A DNA stretch of 64,000 nucleotides from contig NZ_QXQA01000010.1 of NCBI RefSeq assembly GCF_003583765.1, positions 1 through 64,000 of the forward strand. The letters are read 5' to 3'. The DNA comes from Paenibacillus nanensis (lineage in GTDB: Bacteria > Bacillota > Bacilli > Paenibacillales > Paenibacillaceae). Shown in pieces: positions 36,954 to 47,016 of the stretch (within the stretch, counting starts at the first letter, position 1; every line of letters begins with the position of its first letter). The translations under genes and the position numbers were made by a program. The notes below the pieces were generated by a model that did not search any database, had not been told where the DNA came from, and worked only from the letters and a program-made list of their open reading frames with translations.

Positions 36954-38416
36954 ACAGTATACAGAAAAAGATTTGGACCCTCGCGACAATCGTATTGTTT
37001 ATTATGGCTGCCATTTGGGGCGCGCTTACTTACTACAATCAGAAGACGCAGGACCAATACAACGATATTCTGCAGCGCTATCTGCGCATGAATGAAGTGA
37101 CAAGCGCGAGCCAGCACATGATTGCGTCGCTCAATAACTACTTGCTGGCCCCGACTCCGGATAACTTGGAGCTGCTTCATGCGAGCAAATCGAACATCCA
37201 GCGGGCGAAAGCCGAGGTTTCCGAACTGCAGAATGTCGAAAACGCTTTCGCTATAACCAGCTACACGAACCTGATCGACAGCCTGGTTGAAACGACAGAC
37301 CGTTCGCTGCTTTTCCAATCGGAGAAGGATTCGGAGGCTTCCTCCGATGCGTTCGACGAGGCGACGCGCATCTCGAAGTATATATCCGAGATGACGCTTA
37401 CGCTGCTCGATACCGAGCTGAAGACCTATGATCAATTCTACCGCGGCATTATCGAACAGTCCCAGGAGCTGAAAAAAACGGGCGTCCTGCTGCTGCTTCT
37501 GATTACCTTCCTCCTGCTGCTGTTCACGTATTGGTTCTCGCTCAGCATTACGCGGCCCGTGCAGAAGCTGACGCTGGCGGCGAAGGAGCTTTCCCGAGGG
37601 CGCTTTGATCTGCAGATCGAGGTCAATTCGAATGACGAAATCTCGTTCCTGGCGAAGATGTTCGACCGCATGAGGGTCAATATTAACAACCTAATATCTG
37701 AAATTCAGCAGAAGGCGCAGCTTGAGAAGGAGCTGCAGGAGAATAAGCTGCTGCTGCAGGAAAGCCAGCTTCGAAGTCTTCAGAGCCAGATCAATCCGCA
37801 TTTTTTGTTCAACACGCTTGATACGTTATCGAAGAAGGCCTATCTGGAAGGCTCGGAGGAGACAAGCGATCTGCTCGTCAGCGTAGCGGGGCTGCTGCGG
37901 TATAACTTGAAGCGGCTCGACCGGTCCGTTACCTTGTATGATGAAGTAAAGGTTATGCGGCAGTATATTGACATACAAAGAGCGAGGTTTACCGAGCGGC
38001 TGCGTCTGTATGCCGACATCGATGATTCTTGTCTGCATGTCCAGGTGCCGGGCCTGACCCTTCAGCCGATTGTCGAGAATGCCGTCATCCATGCGGTTGA
38101 GCCTATGGAGGAGGGCGGCGTGATCTGGTTCCGTATTATCGATGGCGGCGAGCGGGTATTCGTCGAGATCGAGGATGACGGACCGGGCATGACCAAGGAG
38201 AAAATAAAGCAAATCCTGGAAGAGCATGTTGTCGAAACGGAAGGGCATTCTACCGGCATCGGTTTCAGCAACGTGGTGAAGCGGCTGCGTCTCTTCTACG
38301 GTATCGATGATGTGATGGACATTCAGAGCGATGGCGAGCGCGGCACTAAAGTGATTTTGAAAATACCGAAAACAAGGGGAATCGACAGCTATGATAAAGC
38401 TCCTGATCGTGGATGA
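36950..38416 (+). CDS. LytS/YesM-type sensor histidine kinase
   Basis: A 488-residue kinase. The first membrane segment is at about residues 7-28, a helical external domain spans to about 175, the second membrane segment is at about 181-203, HAMP (SITRPVQKLTLAAKELSRG) follows, then a coiled coil rich in QLEKELQENKLLLQES. The His_kinase box SQINPHFLFNTLD marks the phosphorylation site and GLTLQPIVENAVIHAVE and GPGMTKEK the ATPase. It is translationally coupled to the upstream binding protein gene and overlaps the response regulator gene by 26 bases. Confidence 0.9.
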   Translation: MNSIQKKIWTLATIVLFIMAAIWGALTYYNQKTQDQYNDILQRYLRMNEVTSASQHMIASLNNYLLAPTPDNLELLHASKSNIQRAKAEVSELQNVENAFAITSYTNLIDSLVETTDRSLLFQSEKDSEASSDAFDEATRISKYISEMTLTLLDTELKTYDQFYRGIIEQSQELKKTGVLLLLLITFLLLLFTYWFSLSITRPVQKLTLAAKELSRGRFDLQIEVNSNDEISFLAKMFDRMRVNINNLISEIQQKAQLEKELQENKLLLQESQLRSLQSQINPHFLFNTLDTLSKKAYLEGSEETSDLLVSVAGLLRYNLKRLDRSVTLYDEVKVMRQYIDIQRARFTERLRLYADIDDSCLHVQVPGLTLQPIVENAVIHAVEPMEEGGVIWFRIIDGGERVFVEIEDDGPGMTKEKIKQILEEHVVETEGHSTGIGFSNVVKRLRLFYGIDDVMDIQSDGERGTKVILKIPKTRGIDSYDKAPDRG

Positions 38417-39950
38417 TGAACAGATCGAGCGGGAAGGGCTGCACGCGATATTGCGGAAGGGCTTTCCAGAGCTTGTCATTGAGGAAGCTAAAAACGGGAA
38501 AATCGCCGTCGAGATGGCAGGTTCGTTCCAGCCGGATCTTATTTTGATGGATATCAAAATGCCGGGGATGAGCGGTCTGGAAGCCGTTGAACGGATAAGC
38601 GCGGAAAATCCCGGGATCAAATATATTATGGTGACCGCCTACGACGCGTTCGAATACGCGCGCCAGGCGATCAAGCTGGGCGTCAAAGATTATTTGCTCA
38701 AGCCAAGCAAGGCTAGCGAGATCATTGCAACGGTCGGGAAGGTCATCGCGCAGATTGAGGAGGAGCGCAGATCGCTCGAGACGAGCATGCTGCAGCAGGA
38801 CGCGCTTCGAAAGACGCTGCCGCTGATTGAGACCGATATCGTGACGCAGCTGTTGTTCGACCATGTGCATGACGTGCATGTCGATGAGCTCGTCGCCCTG
38901 CTGGAGATCCGTACGGCGGGCGAGATGTTCGTAATGCTGGTGTCGCTGCCGCCGGGAGGGGAAAGCGCCTATTCCACCGTCAAAGAGAAGGTGCGGCATG
39001 CGGGCAATGCGCTGGTCGGAGCGCTTTACGGGCGGCAGCTCCCGATCATCGTGATTCGGGATCCGGAGCGATCCTATCGCTCCCAAGCGATGCTTCTCGC
39101 CCGGGAGATCCTATCTGCGGCTAAGTCGGAAGCGGGAGCGGGCTGGTTCGTCGGGATCGGGAATGAATGCGGGTCGCTGGCGCTCATTCGGCAATCCTAT
39201 CATGAGGCGCTTATCGCTTCGATCGATACGACGCTGCCGGTGAAATACCGGTTCTATTCCGATGTGCCGGCGCTCCATATGGCCGCGGACCCTCAGCAGA
39301 TCAGGCAGAAGGAAAAACAGTTTTTTGATCATATGCGGCTCGGCGAATGGGAGCAGGTCCGGACAAGCGTAATGGACTTCATCCAGCTGTTCGAGAATGA
39401 AGGCACGAATCTGCTGCACGCGCAGCAGCGCGTGCTGGAGCTGCTGTGGCTGGCGTCTCGGGTGCTTAGCGAGCTGGGGGTGGAGACGGGAACGCCGTTG
39501 TTCTCCTTCCAAGCCCAGAACTACAGGCAGCTTCGCTCCGAAACCGGGCATCTGCTTGACCGGATGCGGCAGTCGTATGTGGACTATTACGAGAGGCTCG
39601 AGCCGGATACGATGCAGCAAATCAAGCAATACATTATGGAGCATTCCCATGAAAATATTTCGCTCGACGCGATCGGCAAGCGGGTCGGGTTAAGTCCCTT
39701 TTATATCAGCAAGATGTTCAAGGAGCAGCTCGGGATTAACTACATCGACTTTCTGACGGAATGCCGAATCGAGAAAGCGAAGAAGCTGATGGGCGATCCG
39801 GAGAAAAGCTTGAAGGAAATTACGTTCGAGGTCGGTTATCACGATCCGAATTACTTCAGCAAGGTATTCAAGAAGATGTCCAATGTGTCGCCGAAGGAAT
39901 ACCGCAAGACGCTGCTTGGCAAGAAGAGGCTGACCGATGATGAGAACTAA
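38391..39950 (+). CDS. YesN-type response regulator with AraC DNA-binding domain
   Basis: A 519-residue regulator: receiver with DDEQIE, phospho-acceptor Asp54 in LILMDIKMPGMSG, TAYDAFEYA and LLKPSK; a linker of about 280 residues; then two AraC helix-turn-helix motifs (ISLDAIGKRVGLSPFYISKMF, given as IGKRVGLSPFYIS, and VGYHDPNYFSKVFKKM). It is the output of the sugar sensor, most likely activating the transport and receptor genes to the right. The XylF-like gene starts 19 bases after its stop. No clear AraC binding site was found by eye. Confidence 0.9.
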   Translation: MIKLLIVDDEQIEREGLHAILRKGFPELVIEEAKNGKIAVEMAGSFQPDLILMDIKMPGMSGLEAVERISAENPGIKYIMVTAYDAFEYARQAIKLGVKDYLLKPSKASEIIATVGKVIAQIEEERRSLETSMLQQDALRKTLPLIETDIVTQLLFDHVHDVHVDELVALLEIRTAGEMFVMLVSLPPGGESAYSTVKEKVRHAGNALVGALYGRQLPIIVIRDPERSYRSQAMLLAREILSAAKSEAGAGWFVGIGNECGSLALIRQSYHEALIASIDTTLPVKYRFYSDVPALHMAADPQQIRQKEKQFFDHMRLGEWEQVRTSVMDFIQLFENEGTNLLHAQQRVLELLWLASRVLSELGVETGTPLFSFQAQNYRQLRSETGHLLDRMRQSYVDYYERLEPDTMQQIKQYIMEHSHENISLDAIGKRVGLSPFYISKMFKEQLGINYIDFLTECRIEKAKKLMGDPEKSLKEITFEVGYHDPNYFSKVFKKMSNVSPKEYRKTLLGKKRLTDDEN

Positions 39951-39969
39951 CGGCAAAGGAGCGGACCGG

Positions 39970-41085
39970 ATGAGAAGGAATGGGATGAAAGCCTGGCTGC
40001 TTCTGCTTGCGATCGCGCTCCTCTTCATCGTGACAGGCTGCAAGGACAATGCGGGCAGCAGCGGAACGGCCAATCTGGCGCCAACTCAGACTGCGGGAGG
40101 CGAGGAGGCGATTACTTCTCCGGTTCAGCCTGCCGGGGACGACAGGATTAAAATCGGGTTTTCGATGGATACCCTGCTTGAGGAGCGGTGGCTGAAGGAC
40201 CGGGATCAGTTCCAGGCGGCGGTCGAAGCGCTTGGCGCCGAGGTCGTGATTATGGCTTCGAACGGCGATGACGCGGTGCAGATCATGCAGGCGGAACAGA
40301 TGATTAGCGAGGGCGTCGACTTGCTCGTAGTTGTTCCTCATAACGCGGAGGCGACGGCGGCGATAGTGAAGAAGGCGCATTCCGCCGGCATTAAAGTGAT
40401 GGCCTATGACCGCCTGATCAAAAACTCGGAGGTCGACTTGTACGTCTCCTTCGACAACGAGCTGGTCGGCATGATGCAGGCCGTGGCGATCACCGAGCTG
40501 GTTCCGAAAGGGAAATACGTCTACATCGGCGGCGCCGAAACGGACAATAACGCCCATCTCTTCAAAAAGGGCGTGTTCAACGTGCTGCAGCCGTTCATCG
40601 ACAACGGCGATATTCAGGTCGTATACGATCAGTGGAGCAAGGACTGGACGCCTGCGAGCGCCAAGGCCAACATGGAGGCTGCGCTTCAGGCGAACGGCAA
40701 TCAGATTGACGCGGTGATCGCAGCGAATGACGCGACGGCGGGCGGCGTGATCGAGGCGCTTGCGGCGCAGGGGCTCGCGGGGCGCATTCCCGTAGCCGGC
40801 ATGGACGCGGACTTGGCGGCCGCCCAGCGCATCGTCGCCGGAACCCAGACGATGACGGTGTACAAACCGATCGGTGCGCTCACGCAGAAGGCGGCCGAGC
40901 TTGCCGTTATGCTGGCGCAGGGCAAGGATCCGGGCGCGGACCGCAAGGTGAACAACGGGAAGATCGAAGTGCCGTCCGTGCTGCTCTCCCCGATTGCCGT
41001 CGACAAGCTTAATCTCGACGCGACCATCATCGCAGACGGCTTCCATTCCCGGCAGGATGTGTACCGGTACTTGGACCAAGATTAG
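39970..41085 (+). CDS. XylF-like sugar-binding lipoprotein
   Basis: A 371-residue lipoprotein. The signal peptide ends in the lipobox IVTGC at about residues 18-22; a linker rich in small residues precedes a XylF-like type 1 binding fold (IKIGFSMDTLLEERWLKDR, VVVPHNAEATAAIVKKAH, AYDRLIKNSEVDLYVSFD, IAANDATAGGVIEALAAQG). The ATG at 39970 has AAAGGAG eight bases upstream. It is the fourth gene of the sensor unit, but no permease or ATPase follows directly; instead a tandem repeat and a terminator come next. It could feed the GguAB-type importer 4 kb downstream, the chemoreceptor, or the sensor. Confidence 0.87.
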   Translation: MRRNGMKAWLLLLAIALLFIVTGCKDNAGSSGTANLAPTQTAGGEEAITSPVQPAGDDRIKIGFSMDTLLEERWLKDRDQFQAAVEALGAEVVIMASNGDDAVQIMQAEQMISEGVDLLVVVPHNAEATAAIVKKAHSAGIKVMAYDRLIKNSEVDLYVSFDNELVGMMQAVAITELVPKGKYVYIGGAETDNNAHLFKKGVFNVLQPFIDNGDIQVVYDQWSKDWTPASAKANMEAALQANGNQIDAVIAANDATAGGVIEALAAQGLAGRIPVAGMDADLAAAQRIVAGTQTMTVYKPIGALTQKAAELAVMLAQGKDPGADRKVNNGKIEVPSVLLSPIAVDKLNLDATIIADGFHSRQDVYRYLDQD

Positions 41086-41104
41086 CAAAGAGTAGAGTCC
41101 ATGT

Positions 41105-41765
41105 CGGCCCGGACGAAACAAGTCGCTCCCGCCGCCTTAAACGCGCCGGATGATGCGGATCGGACGAAATAAGTCGCCCCTGCCGCCTAAAACGCGCCGG
41201 ATGATGCGGACCAGACGAAACAAGTCGCTCCCACCGACTTAAACGCGCCGGGCGGCGCGGATCGGACGAAACAAGTCGCCCCTGCCGCCTTAAACGCGCT
41301 GATGGCGCGGATCGGACGAAACAAGTCGCTCCCGCCACCTTAAACGCGCCTGATGGTGCGGACCAGACGAAACAAGTCGCTCCCGCCGCCTTAAACGCGC
41401 CTGACGGTGCGGATCGGACGAAATAAGCCGCCCCTGCCGCCTTAAACGCGCCGGATGATGCGGATCGGACGAAATAAGCCGCCCCTGCCGCCTTAAACGC
41501 GCTGATGGCGCGGATCGGACGAAACAAGTCGCTCCCGCCGCCTTAAACGCGCCGGATGGCGCGGATCGGACGAAGTGAGTCGCTCCCGCCGCCTTAAACG
41601 CGCCGGATGATGCGGATCGGACGAAACAAGTCGCTCCCGCCGACTTAAAAGCACCTGACGGTGCGGATCGGACGAAATAAGTCGCTCTCACCGCCTTAAA
41701 CGCGCCGGATGATGCGGATCGGACGAAATAAGCCGCCCCTGCCGCCTAAAACGCGCCGGACGAAA
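41105..41765. repeat. 51-bp tandem repeat array, about 13 copies
   Basis: The unit starts GGACGAAAYAAGTCGC and continues with CGCCTTAAACGCGCCGGATGATGCGGATC. Unit starts lie at about 41111, 41162, 41213, 41264, 41314, 41365, 41416, 41467, 41517, 41568, 41619, 41670 and 41721, with a cut-off copy near 41758. Two intervals are 50 bp rather than 51. Copies differ at a few sites. 51 is a multiple of three, so long minus-strand frames with a 17-residue repeat appear, but the 50-bp units break them. Confidence 0.9.
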
Positions 41766-41778
41766 ATAGATCGTGAAC

Positions 41779-41824
41779 ACGGACCTCAATTCCCGCCTCA
41801 CGGCAGGGAGTGGGGTCCTTTTCG
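41779..41824 (+). terminator. Intrinsic terminator after the repeat array
   Basis: GGACCTCAATTCCCGC (from 41781) pairs with GGCAGGGAGTGGGGTCC (to 41818) with mismatches, then TTTT. Confidence 0.65.
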
Positions 41825-42031
41825 CATTTCCATTACGCTCTGATGACAGCGTAAATGCCAGTACCGTTCATCCATTTAATTGGCCGAGCCGCCCATTTCC
41901 ACGGTCGCACAACAAAAAAATACTACACACAGCAATTTAATAACGCTAATTGTTCCGGTGTCTCCTTCCTTCGTCGAGTAAAATCTTGATGGACATGCCT
42001 AATCATTTCATTAGAGAAGGGGTTACGCCGG
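41825..42031. other. Upstream region of the chemoreceptor gene
   Basis: Between the terminator and the chemoreceptor ATG I see no gene and no clear sigma-D promoter. AGAAGGGG (42014-42021) is the ribosome site. Confidence 0.4.
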
Positions 42032-44152
42032 ATGAAGAATGCACTTCAACGTGTCATCAGGAACAATATTCGATTCAATGCGCGCTCTCTTCGCGTCAAG
42101 TGGATGGCTTTAATTTCTGCGGCGGTGTTCATTGCGCTGCTGGGATCTACCGCCATGCTTTTCTCAACCGTTAAAACATCGCTCGAGAACACCTTCTCGG
42201 AGAACAATGCCGTTCAAGTTGAAAGCGCTACCAGAGCAGTCCGTATGCTAACCGAACAATATCAGAAGTCCGTCGAACAGCTTGCGGGAAGCGTTGAGAT
42301 GGCTTCGCTTCATTCGGATAATCCGGATGCGGCGATTGGCTTCTTGCTGGAGACGGCAAAGGCCAAGGACCCGTCCTTGCAGGGCGTCTATTTCATATCC
42401 GCCGAGACGGGAAAGCTGCACAGGTCGCCTGCCATCGATATGCAGGGCGACGCGCGTGAGACGCCAATGTACAAGCTTGCTTTGGAAAAGAAGGAGACCG
42501 TCTGGACCGATGTCCGGCAGGATGAATTGACGGGCAAAATGACGGTGTCGGTTATGACGCCCGTTATGGCCGGCGGGCAATTGTACGGCGTGGCGGGCTT
42601 CGATATGGATTTGAACGGAATCGGCGCGCTGCGGGAATCGAACGAGATGTTCGGAAGGAACAAGCTGATCATCTATGACAGCCGTGGCTTAATCGTCTCC
42701 TCCTTTATGCGGGGTATGGACGGGAAAAATATCGATCCGAATGGCAGCGCTGCGGGCGGAGAAGATGTTCTGCCAGACAAGGAACAGATGAAGAAGGAGT
42801 TCGGCTGGGTACAAGAGGTCGCGGACGGTAAACGCAGCAAAATCGATTTTACCTGGGACGGGGTTCATTATAACGGAGAAGTTTCGTTCGTTTATTCGAT
42901 GAATTGGAGCATCGTCTCCTTCGTGGACAAAGAGAAGCTGAGCGAGAGCCTGTCCGAATTTGTGGTGACGAGCGTCATTGCGCTTGCGGTCGGATTATGT
43001 ATTGGCGCATTTGCGGCTTATTATATCGCGTCGGGACTGCTGAAAGTAATCAACAGACTGCGTTCGACGATTTCACGGACAGCCCAAGGCGACTTAGTCG
43101 CAGAGTTTGATTATAAGAAAAAGGATGAGCTAGGGATGCTGGCGGATAGCTACAATGCGATGCTTGGCAGTATCCGGGGGCTGATTCAGCGCGTTCATGC
43201 CAGCGTCGGAACCGTGGAGCAGACGGCGAACAGCGTAAGCGGGATCGCGAGCGACAATGTGGCGGCCGGCTTGGAAGTGGCGCGCGCGACGGAAGAAATC
43301 GCGCTTGGCGCTGCCAATACATCGAGCGAGATCGAAAAAAGCTCCGAGGCCGTGCATCAATTAAGCCAAAGAATCGGCACGCTCATTGCGCAGTCAGGCG
43401 AGATGGAGCATGCGCTTGCGGACTCCAGCCGGCATATCGAAAGCGGCAACGAACAAGTGAAGCATCTGGAGGAGTCGTATACGCGGCTGGAGCAAGCCTT
43501 TCAACAGGTTTCTCACCTGGTGGATGACCTGAACAAGCAGTCGCAATCGATTTCTTCCGTAACGAAAGCAATATTTGAGATAACCGAGCAGACGAATATT
43601 TTATCCATTAACGCATCGATTGAAGCCGCCAGGGCGGGAGAGCACGGAAAAGGGTTCGCCGTTGTGGCGAATGAAGTGAGAAGCTTAGCGGAGCAGGCGA
43701 GATTGTCGGCCAAGACCATCCAGGAGACCATCTCAGGCATGCTTGCGCAAACCGGCAGACTCGTAGCCGTCGTAGGCGACACCAATGCGGTGAACCAGAC
43801 GCAGAAGCAAGCCGTCTCGCAGGTTAGTATTACCATGCGCAACATGAATGATTCGCTAGGAATGATGCAGCGGCATGTGCAGGGCGAGCTCCTTACGATC
43901 CGAAGCGTCGAGCATTTGAAGGAAGCGGTGGTCGCTTCGATTCAAAGCATTCTGGCCGTTTCCGAGCAGACAACAGCTTCCACGCAAGAGATTGCGTCTT
44001 CGGTTGATATGCAGACCGGATCCCTCAAAGAGATGTCCGAGCATGCGAACCGTCTGGTCGAGCTGGTGTCGGAGCTGAAAGACGCGGTTTCCAAGTTTAA
44101 GGTGGATATGGACAGTCTGTCAGGATCAGGGGAGGACCAGCCCGACAAATAA
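42032..44152 (+). CDS. Methyl-accepting chemotaxis protein (Cache-type sensor)
   Basis: A 706-residue chemoreceptor. Membrane segments lie at about residues 24-46 and 308-332; between them is a double-Cache-like external domain ([37 protein letters not shown]). HAMP follows ([18 protein letters not shown]), then a long signalling coiled coil whose tip reads [20 protein letters not shown] and [12 protein letters not shown]. It would steer the CheA/CheW machinery, which is not encoded here. AGAAGGGG precedes the ATG. Its position between two sugar-binding protein genes suggests taxis toward the same sugars, either directly or through a binding protein. Confidence 0.9.
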   Translation: MKNALQRVIRNNIRFNARSLRVKWMALISAAVFIALLGSTAMLFSTVKTSLENTFSENNAVQVESATRAVRMLTEQYQKSVEQLAGSVEMASLHSDNPDAAIGFLLETAKAKDPSLQGVYFISAETGKLHRSPAIDMQGDARETPMYKLALEKKETVWTDVRQDELTGKMTVSVMTPVMAGGQLYGVAGFDMDLNGIGALRESNEMFGRNKLIIYDSRGLIVSSFMRGMDGKNIDPNGSAAGGEDVLPDKEQMKKEFGWVQEVADGKRSKIDFTWDGVHYNGEVSFVYSMNWSIVSFVDKEKLSESLSEFVVTSVIALAVGLCIGAFAAYYIASGLLKVINRLRSTISRTAQGDLVAEFDYKKKDELGMLADSYNAMLGSIRGLIQRVHASVGTVEQTANSVSGIASDNVAAGLEVARATEEIALGAANTSSEIEKSSEAVHQLSQRIGTLIAQSGEMEHALADSSRHIESGNEQVKHLEESYTRLEQAFQQVSHLVDDLNKQSQSISSVTKAIFEITEQTNILSINASIEAARAGEHGKGFAVVANEVRSLAEQARLSAKTIQETISGMLAQTGRLVAVVGDTNAVNQTQKQAVSQVSITMRNMNDSLGMMQRHVQGELLTIRSVEHLKEAVVASIQSILAVSEQTTASTQEIASSVDMQTGSLKEMSEHANRLVELVSELKDAVSKFKVDMDSLSGSGEDQPDK

Positions 44153-44204
44153 AAGGGGACAAGTTTCGTCAAAAAAGTCAAGGCATTCGCAAAAGAGTGC
44201 TATT

Positions 44205-44218
44205 GTATAGCGCTTTCA
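44205..44218 (-). promoter_or_regulatory. cre-like catabolite control site
   Basis: On the minus strand TGAAAGCGCTATAC matches the CcpA consensus TGWAARCGYTWNCW at its first 12 positions. It lies about 70 bases before the binding protein gene of a sugar importer, where CcpA control is expected. Confidence 0.6.
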
Positions 44219-44284
44219 TGACGAATATTCGGTGCTATAGTTGACCTGTAACCAAAAGAAACATTTTGAGAGGGGTACAAAAAA

Positions 44285-45394
44285 ATGAAGAAAATGAAGT
44301 CGATTTCTCTTCTGCTGGTCGTTGCGATCTTCTCGATTATCGTGGCTGCATGCGGAAATAACAGCGGCGGAAGCGGCGGTAAAGTAAGCGTCGGCATCGT
44401 ATTGCCTACCAAAGACGAGCCAAGATGGGTGCAGGACGAGCAGCGCTTTAAAGATGCGCTCTCCGGCACGAAATATACGACGGAAATCTTGTTCAGCCAA
44501 GGTTCTTCCGCGAAAGAGAAAGAAAACGTAGAAACATTGATCAACAAAGGCATTCAAGTTCTTATCATCTGTCCTCATGACGGCGCGGCAGCTGCAGCTT
44601 CTGTAGAAGCGGCGAAAAAAGAAGGCATCAAAGTTATCGCGTATGACCGTTTAATTACGGACACAGACGCTGTTGACTACTATGTAACCTTTGACAGCGA
44701 GTCGGTCGGCGCAGAGCAAGCGAAATACCTGGTAGACAACGCTAAAGGTTCGGGTCAACCGCTGTACCTGTATGCTGGCGCGGCTTCCGACAACAACGCG
44801 TTCCTGTTCTTCAGCGGCGCTTGGAAAGTACTTCAGCCAAAAATCGCTGACGGCACATTCGTGATTGCGAACTCCAGCGAAGCGGAAGCATTGAAAGACA
44901 AAGCTGAACTGTCCCGCGACGAGCTGGGCAAAATTATCGGCCAAGTAACAACAAACTGGGATGCTAACGAAGCGAAAAACAAAGCTCAAACGCATTTGAC
45001 ATCGGCTTCGGCTGAGCAAAAAGGCGATGTAGCGATCCTTGCTCCAAACGACGGAACAGCTCGTTCCATTGCAGACGTATTCGGTGCGGACAGCGCGGTT
45101 ACTAGCTATGTCATTACTGGTCAAGACGCTGAGAAAGCTTCCATTCAGTACATTATCGACGGCAAGCAGTCCATGACGGTATTCAAGGACGTTCGTACGC
45201 TGGTAACGGACGCAATGGGTATGGCTGTATCCATCCTGGACGGCAAAACGCCTGAAACAACAGGCTCGTACAACAACGGTGTCATTGACGTTCCAGCTAA
45301 GCAAACAAACGTTATCGTTGTGAACAAAGACAACGTGAAGGCAGAGCTGATTGAATCGGAATACTACAAAGCTGACGAGTTCACGGGTCTGTAA
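44285..45394 (+). CDS. ChvE/XylF-type monosaccharide-binding lipoprotein
   Basis: A 369-residue lipoprotein with lipobox IVAAC near residue 20. The binding fold reads VSVGIVLPTKDEPRWVQDE, IQVLIICPHDGAAAAASVE, IAYDRLITDTDAVDYYVTFD and GQPLYLYAGAASDNNAF, the pattern of ChvE-type proteins that serve GguA/GguB importers for xylose, glucose, galactose and related sugars. Codon use is biased to AAA, GAA, AAC and GTA, unlike its neighbours, which fits very high expression. GAGAGG precedes the ATG. It heads the transporter operon and has a cre-like site upstream. Confidence 0.9.
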   Translation: MKKMKSISLLLVVAIFSIIVAACGNNSGGSGGKVSVGIVLPTKDEPRWVQDEQRFKDALSGTKYTTEILFSQGSSAKEKENVETLINKGIQVLIICPHDGAAAAASVEAAKKEGIKVIAYDRLITDTDAVDYYVTFDSESVGAEQAKYLVDNAKGSGQPLYLYAGAASDNNAFLFFSGAWKVLQPKIADGTFVIANSSEAEALKDKAELSRDELGKIIGQVTTNWDANEAKNKAQTHLTSASAEQKGDVAILAPNDGTARSIADVFGADSAVTSYVITGQDAEKASIQYIIDGKQSMTVFKDVRTLVTDAMGMAVSILDGKTPETTGSYNNGVIDVPAKQTNVIVVNKDNVKAELIESEYYKADEFTGL

Positions 45395-45483
45395 TACAGA
45401 AAAAGCATAGTACAAGGGGAATCGTGGCGGAGACGCCACGATTCCCGTAATTGTAACTGTTGTTTGGTTAGGAGGGCATAACG

Positions 45484-47004
45484 ATGAGCGAATATATACT
45501 GGAGATGAACAACATTTCCAAGGAATTTACGGGAGTCAAAGCGCTCACAGATGTCAGCTTCAAGGTGGAGAAGGGCGAGATTCACTGCCTGATCGGCGAG
45601 AACGGCGCCGGCAAATCCACGCTGATGAAAGTGCTGAGCGGCGTATATCCTTTCGGCACCTATACTGGCGATATCGTGTTCGAGGGCAAAGTACAGCAAT
45701 TCGGCGAAATCAGCGACAGCGTGAAGGCCGGTATTGCGATTATCTATCAAGAGCTGGCGTTATTCCCGGATCTCACCGTGTACGAGAATATTTTTGCCGG
45801 CAACGAAGTGAAACGCGGCGGGGTCATTGATTGGAACCGAACAATCGTTAAAGCGAATGACATGCTTAAAAAGGTAGGACTCGACGTAAATCCGGAAGTA
45901 TTAATCAAGGATTTGGGCGTCGGCAAACAGCAGTTGGTCGAAATCGCCAAAGCTTTAAGCAAAGACGTTAAGCTTCTCATCCTCGATGAGCCGACAGCTG
46001 CGCTTAACGAAAACGATAGCGAGAACCTGCTCGAGCTGCTGCGCGAGCTGAAGAAACAAGGCATTACCTGCATTATGATCTCCCACAAGCTGAAAGAAGT
46101 TATATCGATTGCGGACCGGGCGACAGTCATCCGCGACGGGCGTACGATTTGCACATTGGAAGGGTCCAAAGGCGAAATTACCGAGAGCACGATTATTAAA
46201 AACATGGTTGGTCGCGAGATCGACGACATTTATCCGAAGAGACCGGACAAGAAGTTCGGCGATAAAATTTTGGAGCTTAACAATTGGTCCGCTTATGATA
46301 CGCAGCTGGGCCGCTATGTCGTAAAAAATGTTAATCTTCACGTGAAAAAGGGAGAAATCGTCGGAATAGCCGGCTTAATGGGCTCGGGACGCACGGAGCT
46401 GGCGCAAAGCATCTTCGGAAATCCCAAGTCTTATAAACTGCAAGGCGACTTATTTGTAGACGGTCTGCCACAGAAGTTCTCCCACACAAGCGACGCGATC
46501 AAAGCGGGTATCGCTTACGTGACGGAGGACCGGAAGGGCGACGGCCTATTCCTTGCTCAAGATATAAAAAGCAACGTCGTTGCCGCGAATTTGAAGGGCA
46601 TCTCGAGAAACGGCGTGATCAACGAGAACGAAGAAGTAAAGATCGCGAATGAATACAAAGCCTCAATGCATGTGAAGGCGCCTTCCGTCGAGCAGCTCGT
46701 CGGCAAGCTCAGCGGCGGCAACCAGCAGAAGGTGTCGCTCGGCAAATGGCTGTTCGTTGGGCCGAAGCTGCTGATCTTGGACGAACCGACACGCGGTATC
46801 GACGTCGGAGCCAAGTTCGAGATCTATACGATTATGAACAAGCTGATCAGCGAAGGCATGAGCATCATTATGATCTCTTCCGAGCTTGGCGAAGTGCTTG
46901 GCATGAGCGACCGCGTGTACGTAATGGCCGAAGGAGCTTTGAAAGGCGAGCTCTCGATTGAAGAGGCGACTCAAGAAAACATTATGCAGCTTGCAACACT
47001 ATAG
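45484..47004 (+). CDS. Monosaccharide ABC ATPase, GguA/MmsA type
   Basis: A 506-residue protein with two fused ABC cassettes, as usual for CUT2 sugar importers. Cassette 1 has Walker A GENGAGKST, an atypical signature region LGVGKQQLVEIAKALS and Walker B LLILDEPTAAL. Cassette 2 has a degenerate Walker A GLMGSGRTE and an intact signature LSGGNQQKVSLGKWL with LLILDEPTRGID. It powers import through the permease encoded 13 bases downstream. GGAGGG lies six bases before the ATG. The best match in memory is GguA/MmsA of the multiple-monosaccharide system. Confidence 0.92.
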   Translation: MSEYILEMNNISKEFTGVKALTDVSFKVEKGEIHCLIGENGAGKSTLMKVLSGVYPFGTYTGDIVFEGKVQQFGEISDSVKAGIAIIYQELALFPDLTVYENIFAGNEVKRGGVIDWNRTIVKANDMLKKVGLDVNPEVLIKDLGVGKQQLVEIAKALSKDVKLLILDEPTAALNENDSENLLELLRELKKQGITCIMISHKLKEVISIADRATVIRDGRTICTLEGSKGEITESTIIKNMVGREIDDIYPKRPDKKFGDKILELNNWSAYDTQLGRYVVKNVNLHVKKGEIVGIAGLMGSGRTELAQSIFGNPKSYKLQGDLFVDGLPQKFSHTSDAIKAGIAYVTEDRKGDGLFLAQDIKSNVVAANLKGISRNGVINENEEVKIANEYKASMHVKAPSVEQLVGKLSGGNQQKVSLGKWLFVGPKLLILDEPTRGIDVGAKFEIYTIMNKLISEGMSIIMISSELGEVLGMSDRVYVMAEGALKGELSIEEATQENIMQLATL

Positions 47005-47016
47005 GAGGAAGACCCT

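Noticed and set aside
39868-41121. A 417-codon frame antisense to the XylF-like gene
   Set aside because: Shadow of a clear binding-protein gene with a good ribosome site on the plus strand.
41027-41691. Minus-strand frames with a 17-residue repeat (SGAFKAAGATCFVRSAP-like)
   Set aside because: They arise because the DNA repeat is 51 bp. Two 50-bp units shift the frame, there is no ribosome site, and one frame begins inside the XylF-like gene.
41105-41765. Tandem array considered as CRISPR
   Set aside because: Units are directly adjacent with no unique spacers and no cas genes are near.
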